Assembly: GCA_029582265.1 (NCBI GenBank)
Contig: CM055822.1
Span: 5,139,200 to 5,203,199, forward strand
Source of the DNA: Zoroaster sp. YZ-2022
Taxonomy: Eukaryota > Echinodermata > Asteroidea > Forcipulatida > Zoroasteridae
Reading direction: 5' to 3'
Length of the DNA: 64,000 bases
Under the pieces are notes generated by a model. That model was not told the DNA's origin. It did no database searches and worked only from the letters and a program-made list of their open reading frames with translations. The first letter of the stretch is position 1, and every line of letters starts with the position of its first letter. This document shows, piece after piece, positions 47,254-60,500 of this stretch. Both the position numbers and the translations under genes were made by a program.

Positions 47254-47516
47254 CCCTAACCACCCCATATCCTCCAAAATCGTACAAGGACCACTTTTTG
47301 GGGGAAAAATTCAGCACTGTTGGAAACTGGTACTTTCACATCTTCAAATGGGACAAAATTACTACCTGGAAAGAAGTACAGGCCGTAAGTGCTGAATATG
47401 AAAGATCAATGAAAATGCATGGTGCATTTTGAAGATATGGGCATGTTTCCAAAAGTGCATTGATGGATTTTGGAGGATTCAGGAAGGTTCCTAGCCAGAA
47501 TACCTAGGGGTTAGGG
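47254..47516. mobile_element. piggyBac-like TTAA MITE, copy 4
   Basis: TTAA (47250-47253) then CCCTAACCACCCCATATCCT to GGGGTTAGGG, flanked on the right by TTTTAA. Same orientation as copy 1. Confidence 0.88.
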
Positions 47517-48522
47517 TTTTAATGCATAACCATTGCTTATTATTTAAAATATTAATAATTTAAAGAGATCTTAAGTTTTTTTTTTCTCTGTAAATTTAGA
47601 TTACATCATTCTGACGAATGACACACACAAACATTATTTTTTGGCACAATGGTTATTAAAAGTACTTGAAAAAGTTGAATAGAATTTCAGACGGTGGAGT
47701 TTTGTTTTTTTATTAATTTATATATAGAATTGGTAATTAAAATAAATATTTTATTTAAAACTTTATTGGTGTGAAGCTTACAATGGTATAAGACTTCCCT
47801 ATAAATAATTGTGTCCGAGTTGCTGTCATTTTTAACAAGTGTTAAATTATTTATTACATTTATTGGAGAAACATTGTTCCCTGATTGAATCATAAGCTGA
47901 AAGAGGCTTGGTTGTTTAATGTTTATTTTCATTCATAGAAAAGTGCTTCAACAATTACTCCATTATTCATAAACCGAATGTTTCGACGGTTATTTGGATA
48001 ATTTTTACGGTTTGGTTATTTGAAAACTAACTTTATTGGGCAATAAACCTATTCAAAATCAGTCAACATCAATCCACTAAAATTAGCATCTGCTCATTTC
48101 TTCCTACCTTTATTTTCGTACCATCTTTGAATTTTATGTTTTTAAAATTTGGTTTACAAAATTACCCATAAACTTTCAGCAGTAATACAAAATAAACATT
48201 CCATTAAGCACTTTTGCCAACATGACCACCTTCCGTTTAATATAGGGACATGGTCAGTTCCAATTCCTTTTCTTAATGTTTTAATAGGTGGACAGCAGAA
48301 TGTTTGTCTGACACAAGATGATTAGCCCATAGATCTATATTTTTCTTCAAAATAAACATCAGGTTAGCTTAATGGGTAGATATACATTTAATTTGAACCA
48401 AATAAACTAACAACAAATTGTCATCAGAACCAAAATCTCTTGCATTGAACATACATTATTTATGGAATTGAAAAGGTGGGAGTTGGGTTGCTGGAAATAC
48501 ACATTTTTTATGGGGGGGCGCC

Positions 48523-51500
48523 TTATGGTTCCAGCATTTCTCCCATCAGTGACCATCTGCTGCTATATGGTTTCACTGAACAATTAGAACTCGCTGATAA
48601 TCCTTCAGACCCCCAATCCACAGCTTGGTTTTCTAAATAATCTAAAATAAAATCAAACTTGTCCTTTCTTCCGTGTAACGTCCGTATAACATTTTCCAAG
48701 ACGTCAACGTCTTTTGCCCTGTGACAGCAGTCCAACGCAGCCACATCAATCGGATGTGCTTCCGTGTTGAATATATAACCACCGGCGTTGAGAACGCATT
48801 CTCCGTAGGGGGTTTTGATGACATCACCATGGTTACCAGTGTTATGTAAGAAACTGTCCCAGTCAAACAGAAGGTAAAGGTACTTAGTTGTTTCAGAGAG
48901 GAAGAAAGACTCCATGCGATTATCAAGCTTGTGGTTCCTTACATCTTTCACCTAGAGTAGGGATAATAATGGAAACATCAGAAGTGTATTACCAACACAA
49001 AATGTGCCCATCTTGTTTTAAACCAATCCACAGCATTGCCTCAGACAAGATGTTGGACCATTAATGGCATTGTATTCTGGCGATTGATGCACACGTAATT
49101 AATATGAAGCAGTGCATTCTGGGAGATTAGTCAGCGCACATATGGTAACTGAACCTTACACATAAATTGGTGACCAAGAGTTTGACAAAGTACAATTTTA
49201 TTTATTTATTTATATTTTTTTTGGGGGGGGGGGGATCAAGATTTTCTTAGGTCAGTCTGGGAAGCTCTTAAAAAGAACCAGAGCATTCTGGGAAATCAGC
49301 CGTCACACGTGATAACTATAGTCTTACACACGATCTTGTCACTAAGAATTTGGCAACACACAATTTTGTTCTTATTTTGTTCTTATTTTGGAGGATGGGG
49401 ATGAAAGTTTAGTTAGGTCAGTCTAAGATCGATAGTCAAGATGCACGTCTTCCATCCCCTTAACCATCAGCCATACTTACACTAGTATATCCACAAGGTG
49501 TCCAGGCACTTGTTTCTATCGATGTGAGAATGTCTCGTCCTACTTCCAGGAGATATGGATCCTTAGTCGCTTGGTATAAGTAAACCACACTCTCTATTAA
49601 TTCTGCAGAATGAAACCAAATTTTTCGTGTTTAAAACTCACTGACAATACTAACACTTTTTTGCGTTCCCCAAATCTCGATGTCAACTGGACATGTTCTA
49701 GGAGGTTGTTGGCTATGGTGGTCCCAGACTAGTGAACCATCTGTCCACTGAAATTCACTAACCTAAGTCCCAACAATTGAGAAGTTTCAGAGGGCTGAAC
49801 TGATTGCAAAGCAATAATTCAAGATGTAGTTTATAAGTAGACTGGTCCCCAGTCTTTATTCTCAAAAATAAAGACAGGCTCCTGGCGTACCATTCAAGGG
49901 ATTTCATTGGATACGTTGTGCTGAAGATCTGACATCACGCTTTGAGGCTCACGCTAGCTACCAACCAAGGTCAAAGTTGAATCTCCGAGAAACAAACATG
50001 GCGGCCGCACGCCGGTATATGGTGTCATTCACAAGCCTCAAAGCTTTTAAGACGCTGACTTACCGGTTCTTTTTCCTTGGTTTACGTAGTTCTGAGTATG
50101 TGCATGATATTGAGAACAATGGGAAAAAACATTACTAGTCTGCTGACATATAGAATCTCAGAAGTCTCCCACTAAACACAATTCTTAGACCTCATATTGT
50201 TACAAAAAGATTAGGGTCAGTGTGATTCTCTAGGGGGATTCTCTGGCTTAATCCTGACAATTTAACAGACTTTAGTAAAGTACTTGTTCATGAGTACAAG
50301 TCAGAGTACAGAAAAATGTACTTGAGTACACATACAAGTACAAATGCAAAACAGAAGTTGTTGGCCTTACGTTACAAACCTAGCAGGTTCTTTCTCAAAG
50401 GCAAAATGGACGATATACAAACATGCATGCACATGACTGGCTCTGGCAAAACCCTCAACTTGGACCCAATTTTCAAAAGTGAGATTTTGGTATAGTTTGA
50501 TTCTCTAGATTTTCCTGTATTTCTTCTTATATTTTTTTTCAGATAAGAAGATTTTGTTGTTATTCTGATTTCTACAAATCTGGTGTCAAATGAAAGAGGA
50601 AAATCTAGAGAATCAAACTATACCAAAATCTCACTTTTGAAAATTGGGTCCAAGTTTAGGGTTTTGCCAGAGCCAGTCACATATACATAAACACAATACA
50701 AGTAAATCTTTATAGATTTAACTAGTATCACACTGTTTGATATCAATTGTCACTTACCTGGTCTTAGTGGGTAGCCTTCTCTTGATATCAATTGTCACTT
50801 ACCTGGTCTTAGTGGGTAGCCTTCTCTTGATATCAATTGTCACTTACCTGGTCTTAGTGGGTAGCCTTCTCTTGATATCAATTGTCACTTACCTGGTCTT
50901 AGTGGGTAGCCTTCTCTTGATATCAATTGTCACTTACCTGGTCTTAGTGGGTAGCCTTCTCTTGATATCAATTGTCACTTACCTGGTCTTAGTGGGTAGC
51001 CTTCTCTTGATATCAATTGTCACTTACCTGGTCTTAGTGGGTAGCCTTCTCTTGATATCAATTGTCACTTACCTGGTCTTAGTGGGTAGCCTTCTCTTGA
51101 TATCAATTGTCACTTACCTGGTCTTAGTGGGTAGCCTTCTCTTGATATCAATTGTCACTTACCTGGTCTTAGTGGGTAGCCTTCTCTTGATATCAATTGT
51201 CACTTACCTGGTCTTAGTGGGTAGCCTTCTCTTGATATCAATTGTCACTTACCTGGTCTTAGTGGGTAGCCTTCTCTTGATATCAATTGTCACTTACCTG
51301 GTCTTAGTGGGTAGCCTTCTCTTTTATCAATGGCTTTGTTTGTTACAATGTTGAAGAATTCTGGAGTGAAGCCCAGCTGTCTCCATACTTGATGATAGTT
51401 GTGTAATGTTTTCATGGCTTCGTCTGTCTTGCCCAATAGGCTCTGTAACAAGTGGATCACAGTGACAGCTTAAAACATTCTCTGTACCATAATAATTATA

Positions 51501-54500
51501 ATATGGACTTATATATCACACATATTCACCAAACTGGTGCTCAAGGCGCATTACATTATTACCCCTGCTCATCAGGCGCATAAATCATTCCTGAAACCAT
51601 CTCAGCTCCCTGGGGAGTATACAGCTCAATTGCTGCCATTTCGGCACATATAGGGCTAATCAAACGCAACAACCAACTCTGCCCTCACAGGTACCCATTG
51701 ACTCCTGGGTGGAGAGAAACAATTATGGTAAAGTGTCTTGCTCACAAGCACACAAGCACCATGGTCGCAGCACAAATCGCAACACAAATCCGATATCTGA
51801 TGCCCGAAACCGCTCGGCCATGACACTCCACAACTGCAGTATAAGTTTTTCAAGTAAAAGTGTAGGTACTTGTACAAATACAACTAGATCAAGTTCACTG
51901 TACATGTACATGTACACGTTTGATTTATTCAAGTAAATGTGAGTACAAGTGTGAGTACAGGCAGTTTATACACGAATCCACTTCAAATGTAGAAAATGAT
52001 TGATGTAAATCTTCATCATGGTACTCAACATGATTTTTTTTTTTTTTTTTTTGTAGCCTGTCTACAATACTTATTACCAATCATTTGAAATGGTCAATGT
52101 AGGTGTACCTGTAAGCCTGGCCAGTATGCCTCAAGTGACTGGAATACAGGCATGCTGATTTGACCTTTCTTCATGTTGACCCACATATACCAGTCATCTC
52201 GCTTCATAAACTGTTTAGTTAACTTCTCGTACTCTGCAATGGGGAAAGACACCAATAGCGTTGATCAGGATAAGCCAAAGCTGGTCATTCTTAAATTACA
52301 ACACTAAAGTACATGTACCAATGTATTACTATTACAAAGGAAACGTTACTTTTTATTAAATATTCTACACAAAATATTCTTAAAATTTTACTTTGTTGTA
52401 ATATTAAATAATGTAAAATTAAGCTTGGAACATCCATCCTTTAATCCTAAAGCATTCTCAGTGCAACAAGATGTAACAGATGTTGCATCTTGTTGCCCTC
52501 AGCAGAGAACAAAAGAACCATTGTTCTAGCTGCTGGATCTTGTTGCATTGAGCAGCCTGCACACTTTTCTGTTGTTGCATTTTGTTGTATTCAGCAGGGT
52601 GTCTGTGAAATGCCTGGGTTAGGGTTAGAGCAAAGAAGAAGTTACCCCAAAACATGTCCAGTAGGTCCGTGTTGCCTAACAACAATCCACCTTTGACTAG
52701 ATACTCAAGCAGTGAATCCACACCAGCGCCTATCCCGGAGTCTAATGCTGTCCATTTCTTCGTCAAGACATCTATGTGGTTACCAAACTGTGGAAATCAA
52801 AGTAAGGCTTTTCATAGTAGAAAGTGGAAATCAAAGTACATGTTACAGATGACACAATAAGGAATTCTCTTTTTGAGATATACGTGCATGTGTGGTTCTG
52901 ATAGGCACCTGTGGTTTTACTCAGGGACATGAAGAACCAATCCGTAGATCTGTGGTTTTACCTAGGGACATGAAGAACCAATCCGTAGACCTGTGGTTTT
53001 ACCTAGGGACATGAAGAACCAATCCATAGACAAACACAGCCATTAAAATGATGTCAATAAACCTTAATCGTGGTAAAAATAAGTAATTAAATTTCAATTA
53101 TTAAATAAATCAGAAAATCCTTCAAATTGCAAAAATGTGAAAGAAAACAATTAGGTAAGATACTGTGATGTAGATTTTGCATGAAAAATAAAACACCAAA
53201 ATCAGGACTCGGATATTTGGAAAAAATTGAACAGTGTATGAGATGACTGGTGATATTTGATTGCTTTATATACACGATATAACCTGCAGGCAGTATTAGA
53301 CATTTTCCTTGATGGAGATTACTGATATAAGAGGCAAACAATTACACCCCCCCCCCCCAACTACTGACAGGTCATCTCCTCTACAGGGTCTCATCTAGCC
53401 TCTCATCATATTGCCAAGCCTACCTGTCCAGGATAGACCAGTGTCCATTATCTAGTCTGTCCTATAATTATGTAAGGCTGTTTGTAGAGTCTGATTAAAG
53501 CCAAACCTATTTGCGGTAAGTCCTTCTTAAAACAGGCATGAGAATGGGTTGTGTTAGAAAAAACTGGAAAATAGCGATTCACTATTAATGACCCAATCAA
53601 GCCGTAGGCTTGGCCCGAGTCGAAGGCGAGGCATGCCGGGGGTTTCAGGGGGCCGGGGCAACCCATACGTAATGCACTTGTCAGAAGAGGTGGCGGAGGA
53701 TGTGGACGGCCCTGCGCCTGAAGAACTTGTTGGCCCCGCTGATGAAGCCACTTGCACGACATAATTTGTCCTTCTTATCTTCACTAGATTTACATGTTCC
53801 GCTGTGGTAACATGAGCTTTTAGTGCACTTTTCCCGCGATTTCCATAGTTGATCAGTTTATTGCAAAGCGTGCACATCGACTTCCCTGGTATATCTACCT
53901 TTCTGGCGAACTCGCCGAGATTGCACTTACTTTATCGGCAATACCACTTTTACCAGGCAGTTTAATTTCCACATCTTCCTCTAACCAAGACCACTTCCAT
54001 TTTTCTTTGACACCTTTATCCGACTCCCGCATTTAATTGTTCTTCATTTCTATCCAAAATTCTCGGCATTTTGAAGTCGGATGCCTCTCGATATTTCACG
54101 ATAATTTTACTATAACTTTTTCTTTCACGTACACAAAGGCCAAAGCGTTAACACGATGGTCGCTCAATCAACAACAGCATTTCCTAACGCTGATTATAGG
54201 GATCGTTGATTGGAAAATTTTATGACGTTATGGAATACTTGATACCTAACGCGATCGTTGATTCGCTTAGTAAACTTCATCTCTGTAACAGCACTTCATC
54301 GCTCTGCGCACGCCGTGTAAATAGGATCGGACAAACGGGTTTATAAAACAGCTGGGAGCGCCTAAAAACAGAGCTACGGGCCGACTTTAAAAGTGCCGAT
54401 CTCGGGGCATTTCAGCAATGATATTTCCACAATTTCCCTAAAAAAAAATCACCCTAGACCACCTCTACCCCCCAAATTTTAAACCGGATTCACATTGAAC

Positions 54501-57500
54501 TCGGAGAGGACATATTTTGGCCTCCAAAAAGCGGGAAACCGCGGAACGGCGGGAAATTCTCATGCCTGTTAAAAATCTTGATGCTAGAAAAGCCCAAGAT
54601 TGCACCAGAGAAAATCTAATCCCAATCTCTCCTTAAAGCGGGACCCTAATATCTCCACACCGTAATGGCTTGCTCACTCACAATTGGTGCTTCACACTCA
54701 AAATGTGTCACCTGCTAGTTCATTTTGAACAAGCAGATTACAAATCCAAATGAAACCCTGCTCCTCTCTCCTCTGGAAAGGTATCAGATTCTTCAAATAC
54801 TTATAAAATCTTCTTCTTTTTTTTTTTAAGTGGTGGGAAACAGGAATAAATAAAACAAAAAAGCCCTACCAGGCCAATTTCAGATCGACACTGCCAAATA
54901 GAGTTGAGAGCCTTGATTGCTGTCTCCTCAAAGACCGGATCACCAGTTAGTCTGCTTAATGTGCCAAACTCAATGATATACGTCCCGACACATGCTGTAC
55001 AGGTGACTGGCGTCTCCCCTGCTGGTACTCCATGGGCAAGGTTGACTGTACCATAAGGCATCCCTGTAGGAGTGTTAAATGCTGTACAAGAAGGAGAAAC
55101 AACAAAAATAATTGTAAATTTTAATCTGCATTTTGGTTTTTAAACTTGATTTTTATACAAATTCCAAGACCCTTCCAAGTATGAATATGCATAATACTGA
55201 AATTTACCATATATTAATTAATTAATTATTCATTTGTAAATCAGTTTTTCTGGATGTAACCAAATCTTCTGTCATGTGATGGTACATGAACAGAGTAGAT
55301 ATTTTGCAAGCTTTTCAGCTGACAAGATGAGGCCAAGAAGCCTGATTTGATGACATCTTGAACCCACACAACAGTCAATAAGGAGTTATGTAATGGCTAA
55401 GATTGGAATATTGGGAACACAGTCAAAGTGCTTGATGTTTGGTATGATGATCTGGAAGCACAGCATTAGCCAGCAATACCTGTGGGTGTCTTTTGGACAC
55501 CCTGTTTGCTAAATGGACGCCCTGTTTGCTAAATGGACGCCCTGTTTGCTAAATGGACGCCCGGTTTGCTAAATGGATGCCCTGTTTGCTAAATGGATGC
55601 CCTGTTTGCTAAATGGATGCCCTGTTTGCTAAATGGACGCCCTGTTTGCTAAATGGACGCCCTGTTTGCTAAATGGACGCCCTGTTTGCTAAATGGACGC
55701 CCTGTTTGCTAAATGGATGCCCTGTTTGCTAAATGGACGCCCTGTTTGCTTACTGGACGCCCTGTTTGCTAAATGGATGCCCTGTTTGCTAAATGGATGC
55801 CTTGTTTGCTAAATGGACTCCCTGTTTGCTAAATGGACGCCCTGTTTGCTAAATGGACGCCCCGTTTGCTAAATGGACGCTCTGTTTGCTAAATGGACGC
55901 CCCGTTTGCTAAATGGACGCCCTGTTTGCTAAATGGATGCCCTGTTTGCTAAATGGACGCCCTGTTTGCTAAATGGATGCCCTGTTTGCTAAATGGACAC
56001 CCTGTTTGCTAAATGGACCCCTGTTTGCTAAATGGACGCCCTGTTTGCTAAATGGATGCCCTGTTTGCTAAATGGATGCCCTGTTTGCTAAATGGACGCC
56101 CTGTTTGCTAAATGGACGCCCGGTTTGCTAAATGGACGCCCGGTTTGCTAAATGGACGCCCTGTTTGCTAAATGGACGCCCTGTTTGCTAAATGGATGCC
56201 CTGTTTGCTAAATGGACGCCCTGTTTGCTAAATGGATGCCCTGTTTGCTAAATGGACGCCCTGTTTGCTAAATGGACGCCCCGTTTGCTAACTGGATGCC
56301 CTGTTTGCTAAATGGACGCCCTGTTTGCTAAATGGACCCCTATTTGCTAAATGGACGCCCTGTTTGCTAAATGGATGCCCTGTTTGCTAAATGGATGCCC
56401 TGTTTGCTAAATGGACGCCCTGTTTGCTAAATGGACGCCCGGTTTGCTAAATGGACGCCCGGTTTGCTAAATGGACGCCCTGTTTGCTAAATGGATGCCC
56501 TGTTTGCTTACTGGACGCCCTGTTTGCTAAATGGATGCCCTGTTTGCTAAATGGATGCCCTGTTTGCTAAATGGATGCCTTGTTTGCTAAATGGGCGCCC
56601 TGTTTGCTAAATGGACGCCCTGTTTGCTAAATGGACGCCCTGTTTGCTAAATGGACGCCCTGTTTGCTAAATGGACGCCCTGTTTGCTAAATGGACGCCC
56701 TGTTTGCTAAATGGACGCCCTGTTTGCTAAATGGACGCCCTGTTTGCTAAATGGATGCCCTGTTTGCTAACTGGATGCCCTGTTTGCTAAATGGACATCC
56801 TGTTTACTAAATGGATGCCCTGTTTGCTAAATGGATGCCCTGTTTGCTAAATGGACACCCTGTTTGCTAAATGGACACCCTGTTTGCTAAATGGACACCC
56901 TGTTTGCTAAATGGACACCCTGTTTGCTAAATGGACACCCTGTTTGCTAAATGCACGACCTGTTTGCTAACTGGATGCCCTGTTTGCTAAATGGACACCC
57001 TGTTTGCTAAATGGACCCGTTTGCTAAATGGGCACCCTGTTTGCTAAATGGACACCCTGTTTGCTAAATGGACACCCTGTTTGCTAAATGGACGCCCTGT
57101 TTGCTAAATGGATGCCCTGTTTGCTAAATGGACGCCCTGTTTGCTAAATGGACGCCCTGTTTGCTAAATGGATGCCCTGTTTGCTAAATGGACACCCTGT
57201 TTTATTTGTAATACACATGCAAATTCATTTTAAGTTAAACTTTTGGACACCCTGTTTTTCAAAGAACAACAAATTTGGACACCTTATTTCCAAATCCTAG
57301 CTTACATGTATAACAGAAGCATGAAGTGGCAAAGGTATTCAAACATTGAATCTTGATTTTCCATGTCTTTTGTAATGAATCTTTTACCATAAATAAACTC
57401 AGGCTTACTGCTATAAATATCACAAAATCCCCCATCCCCTTGGACATTCCATCCCATCTGCTGAGATAAGTATTCACACCTGGTAAGATTCGTCTAGCCA

Positions 57501-60500
57501 CTTTCTCAGCCATCCTTAGCAAGGGTCCCTCACAGGGCCAACCTGACTCCAGATCCACCCCCGCTCTCTGAGACAGCAGGTGGGCAGACAGAAGCCCTCC
57601 AATAACTGCAAGCAATTGGTGTACACATATAAAAAAAAAAATTTTTAAAGGATAACATAAGCATGCATACTGTGAAAGAAAACGTGTAAATTTACAGCAA
57701 AATGTAGGCAACTCTATTTCCAACAATTTGCTGTATTACAATTTTAAATAACAAGTGTGTTAAACTGATTTACACAATTTCTTTAAACGCTTAATTATGA
57801 AACTGCAGTACATTTCCGTATTTGTTTCACCCATTCTGATTCTCTTTTTCAGCTCACAAAGAATACGTCCAAACAAATATGGAAACATACTGCAGTTTCA
57901 TTATTAAGCATTTACAGAAATTGTGTAAATCAGTTTAACAACACTTGTTATGCAAAATTGTAATACAGCAAATTGTTGGAAATAGAGTTGCCTGCATTTT
58001 ACTGTAAATTTAAAAATTTTTTACAGTGCACGTTAAAAACATAACTAACACAAAATGGTAAATATGAAAAGGATCTTTTTTTTTTAAAAACAAGTAACTT
58101 ATCAACTTTATCAAGTGACAAACCCTACAAGCAATGATAAACATATGTCACCAAGGGGGCATTGTCCCTCGGGTGCCCCCACCCATATTCTAAATTCAGG
58201 TCCCTTCTAAAAACACAAGGGTACCTCCCAGAAAATCCTTGTTCCCCTCCCACATTCCCCCTACTAAAATGAACCCTTCATTAGCTGTTGCCCCATCCCC
58301 ACTTACCTCTTATGTTTGTTTCAAACACAGACACATTAATGTCTTCAGAAAAGTCTAGATGATTCTGCAGTAGCGAAGCTACCCTCCTGAATTCACTATA
58401 GTTACCCATAATAGCAAGGGTGTCCAATGCATCAATGAGAGTTAGAGAATAACTACAAGGAAACGTTTATAATTAAAGGCAAAATAAATCAGAAAAAAGA
58501 TCCAAAGCAGTGAGATTCTATGTTCTACATCAGACAGTTTTGGTTAAATCATAAAATAATAAAAAATGAGTAACACTAACAGTTTAATGTCATTTACTCA
58601 AAAACATTCTTACTGTGATGAAACCTTTTTGGGTTAGTTTTATATTTGTAGCAAATCAAGAAGGTGGAAATTAAAGTATGTTACTAAAAACCAATGTTTT
58701 ACATGTACCTTCCTTATCCTCATTAACCCTCCTACTCTAGCTGAACTTTAGCGGCAAGTAGCTATAGCGGTCAAAACCAGTCAACTAACTCTTTTAACTG
58801 TTGACCCAAATGTGCACACAGGGGCCTTTTTGACTGGTTTTGACCACCCTCAACAATATAATACAATGCTTTTACCAGTCAAAAATGGTCAACTCATATT
58901 TATTCTAAATGTGGGACTGACCTTCCCCATGAGTCTACACCATCGCATGTCAAAGGTCGAAGTTCATCATATGGGAAAGCATTATTCAGGTAGTTGTCAT
59001 AGCCGTGGTAGAACATAGCCCGAACCCTCTCTCTATAGAAAATAAAATGACATGGGAAAAGATGAAGAACATTGCAACCAGACTTTACCTTGTTGTTAAA
59101 TGTTATTCCCATTCATAAATGCCTGTATCGATTTCATTTTCAAAATGTTTTTAAAAAAATGTATTTTTTGTTGAATAAAGGCAAATAGAAATTGGCAAAT
59201 TCACGTTTTGGGGACACACGAAACATTTCCATCGTACATGAGTCAGGCGCGTGATGGCATGCCAATCTTCGTCACTCTGATTGGTTGAAATCTGCGTTGC
59301 GTGTCACACAAAACTGTCCGGTGAACAGCTGGCACATACGCGCTGATAAGCATGTCTATACCATCCGTTAATACACCCCCACGTGATTACGTTTTGTCTA
59401 AACTGCCTTGGGCATTTATGAATACCTAATAAAAAAATAATTAGGCCTAATAATATTACTCATTAGGTAGGTATGTGACAATCAGGCCATTGCATGCGTA
59501 GATCCGTGCACCCGGGCCGGGATCGCGCATTGACCAGCCGCTGTGTGGGGTGCGTCATCATTTTGCGTGTAGTAGCCATATTTTAGGAGTACACATAATA
59601 CACAGGTATTGATGACGTAGTACACATAACCCTCTGTATCATCGTCTTCGATTTTTTTCAATGCGGTTTGTAAAAGTAAAAAAAAATCCATCAAAGTTTC
59701 GGGCTGTCAAAGTCATCGATTCATTACCTTGTTTTTGATGGGTCGCAAAAATTTTTGTCAACGGTGAAAATTATCAAAATTGCCGAATTTCACACTGGCC
59801 GAACGCTTCATGTCACTGCCTTTCAAATCACCGTTTGGCACTAAAATCATACTAAAATGAGACTTATGAATGTCTACTATTGATTTATGGCAAGATTTAT
59901 GGCAAGATTTATGAAAATTATGCCTTAGAGACACCGATGATTAAGGATTTTGATGTGTGCGTTTTCTGTTCAAAATAAATGCATACGCGATTCAGAGGTC
60001 ACATGACCCAATTTTGGCAACGTGATTGGCCGATGCCAATGTTTACAAACACAGGTGGCCGTGTTTTTTTGGACAGTGTACTGCTTAACTTTCATATTTT
60101 ATTGTTTTATTTGTCATTTTGCATTATTTATGGATTTATTTTTATTTTTATTAGTTATTTAATTTACAGGCCCATGAAATCTCTGATCCGCGTGTTTTTT
60201 TCGGGGGGAAAATGCCCCCCCAAAAAAAATTCTTTTTTTTTTCTTTCTTTTTTTTGAGATTGAAGATCTAATTCACCAAAGACATAAACAAAATCAATTA
60301 AAATACTACAGATTTCACATTAGAGCATTTGGAACCAAACAAACATCAAGTAAAAACATTCATACCATCATGGCTTTGCTTTAGCAATGCGTGCTTAAAG
60401 TATTAGCTTGTCATAATTTTCCTCTTTTGGGGGGATTATGAGTTGCATGCCTGAAAGCAGATATTGACTTTTTTATGACTTTTATTTCAGGGGGGAAAAA

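Larger units (their letters stand above)
46888..48522. other. Convergent intergenic region between CEP290-like and EDEM2
   Basis: 1.6 kb between the two stop codons. MITEs fill 47044-47516. Candidate AATAAA signals exist for both strands (for example about 47740 plus and 47762-47767 minus), but none can be chosen. 47530-48520 holds nothing recognised. Confidence 0.7.

Noticed and set aside
50737..51354. 205-residue plus-strand open frame of [15 protein letters not shown] repeats
   Set aside because: It is the opposite strand of the 45-bp EDEM2 array. The period is a multiple of three without stops, and it starts at TTG, not ATG.
55492..57204. CRISPR-like array
   Set aside because: Units are directly joined without spacers, and the genome is eukaryotic.
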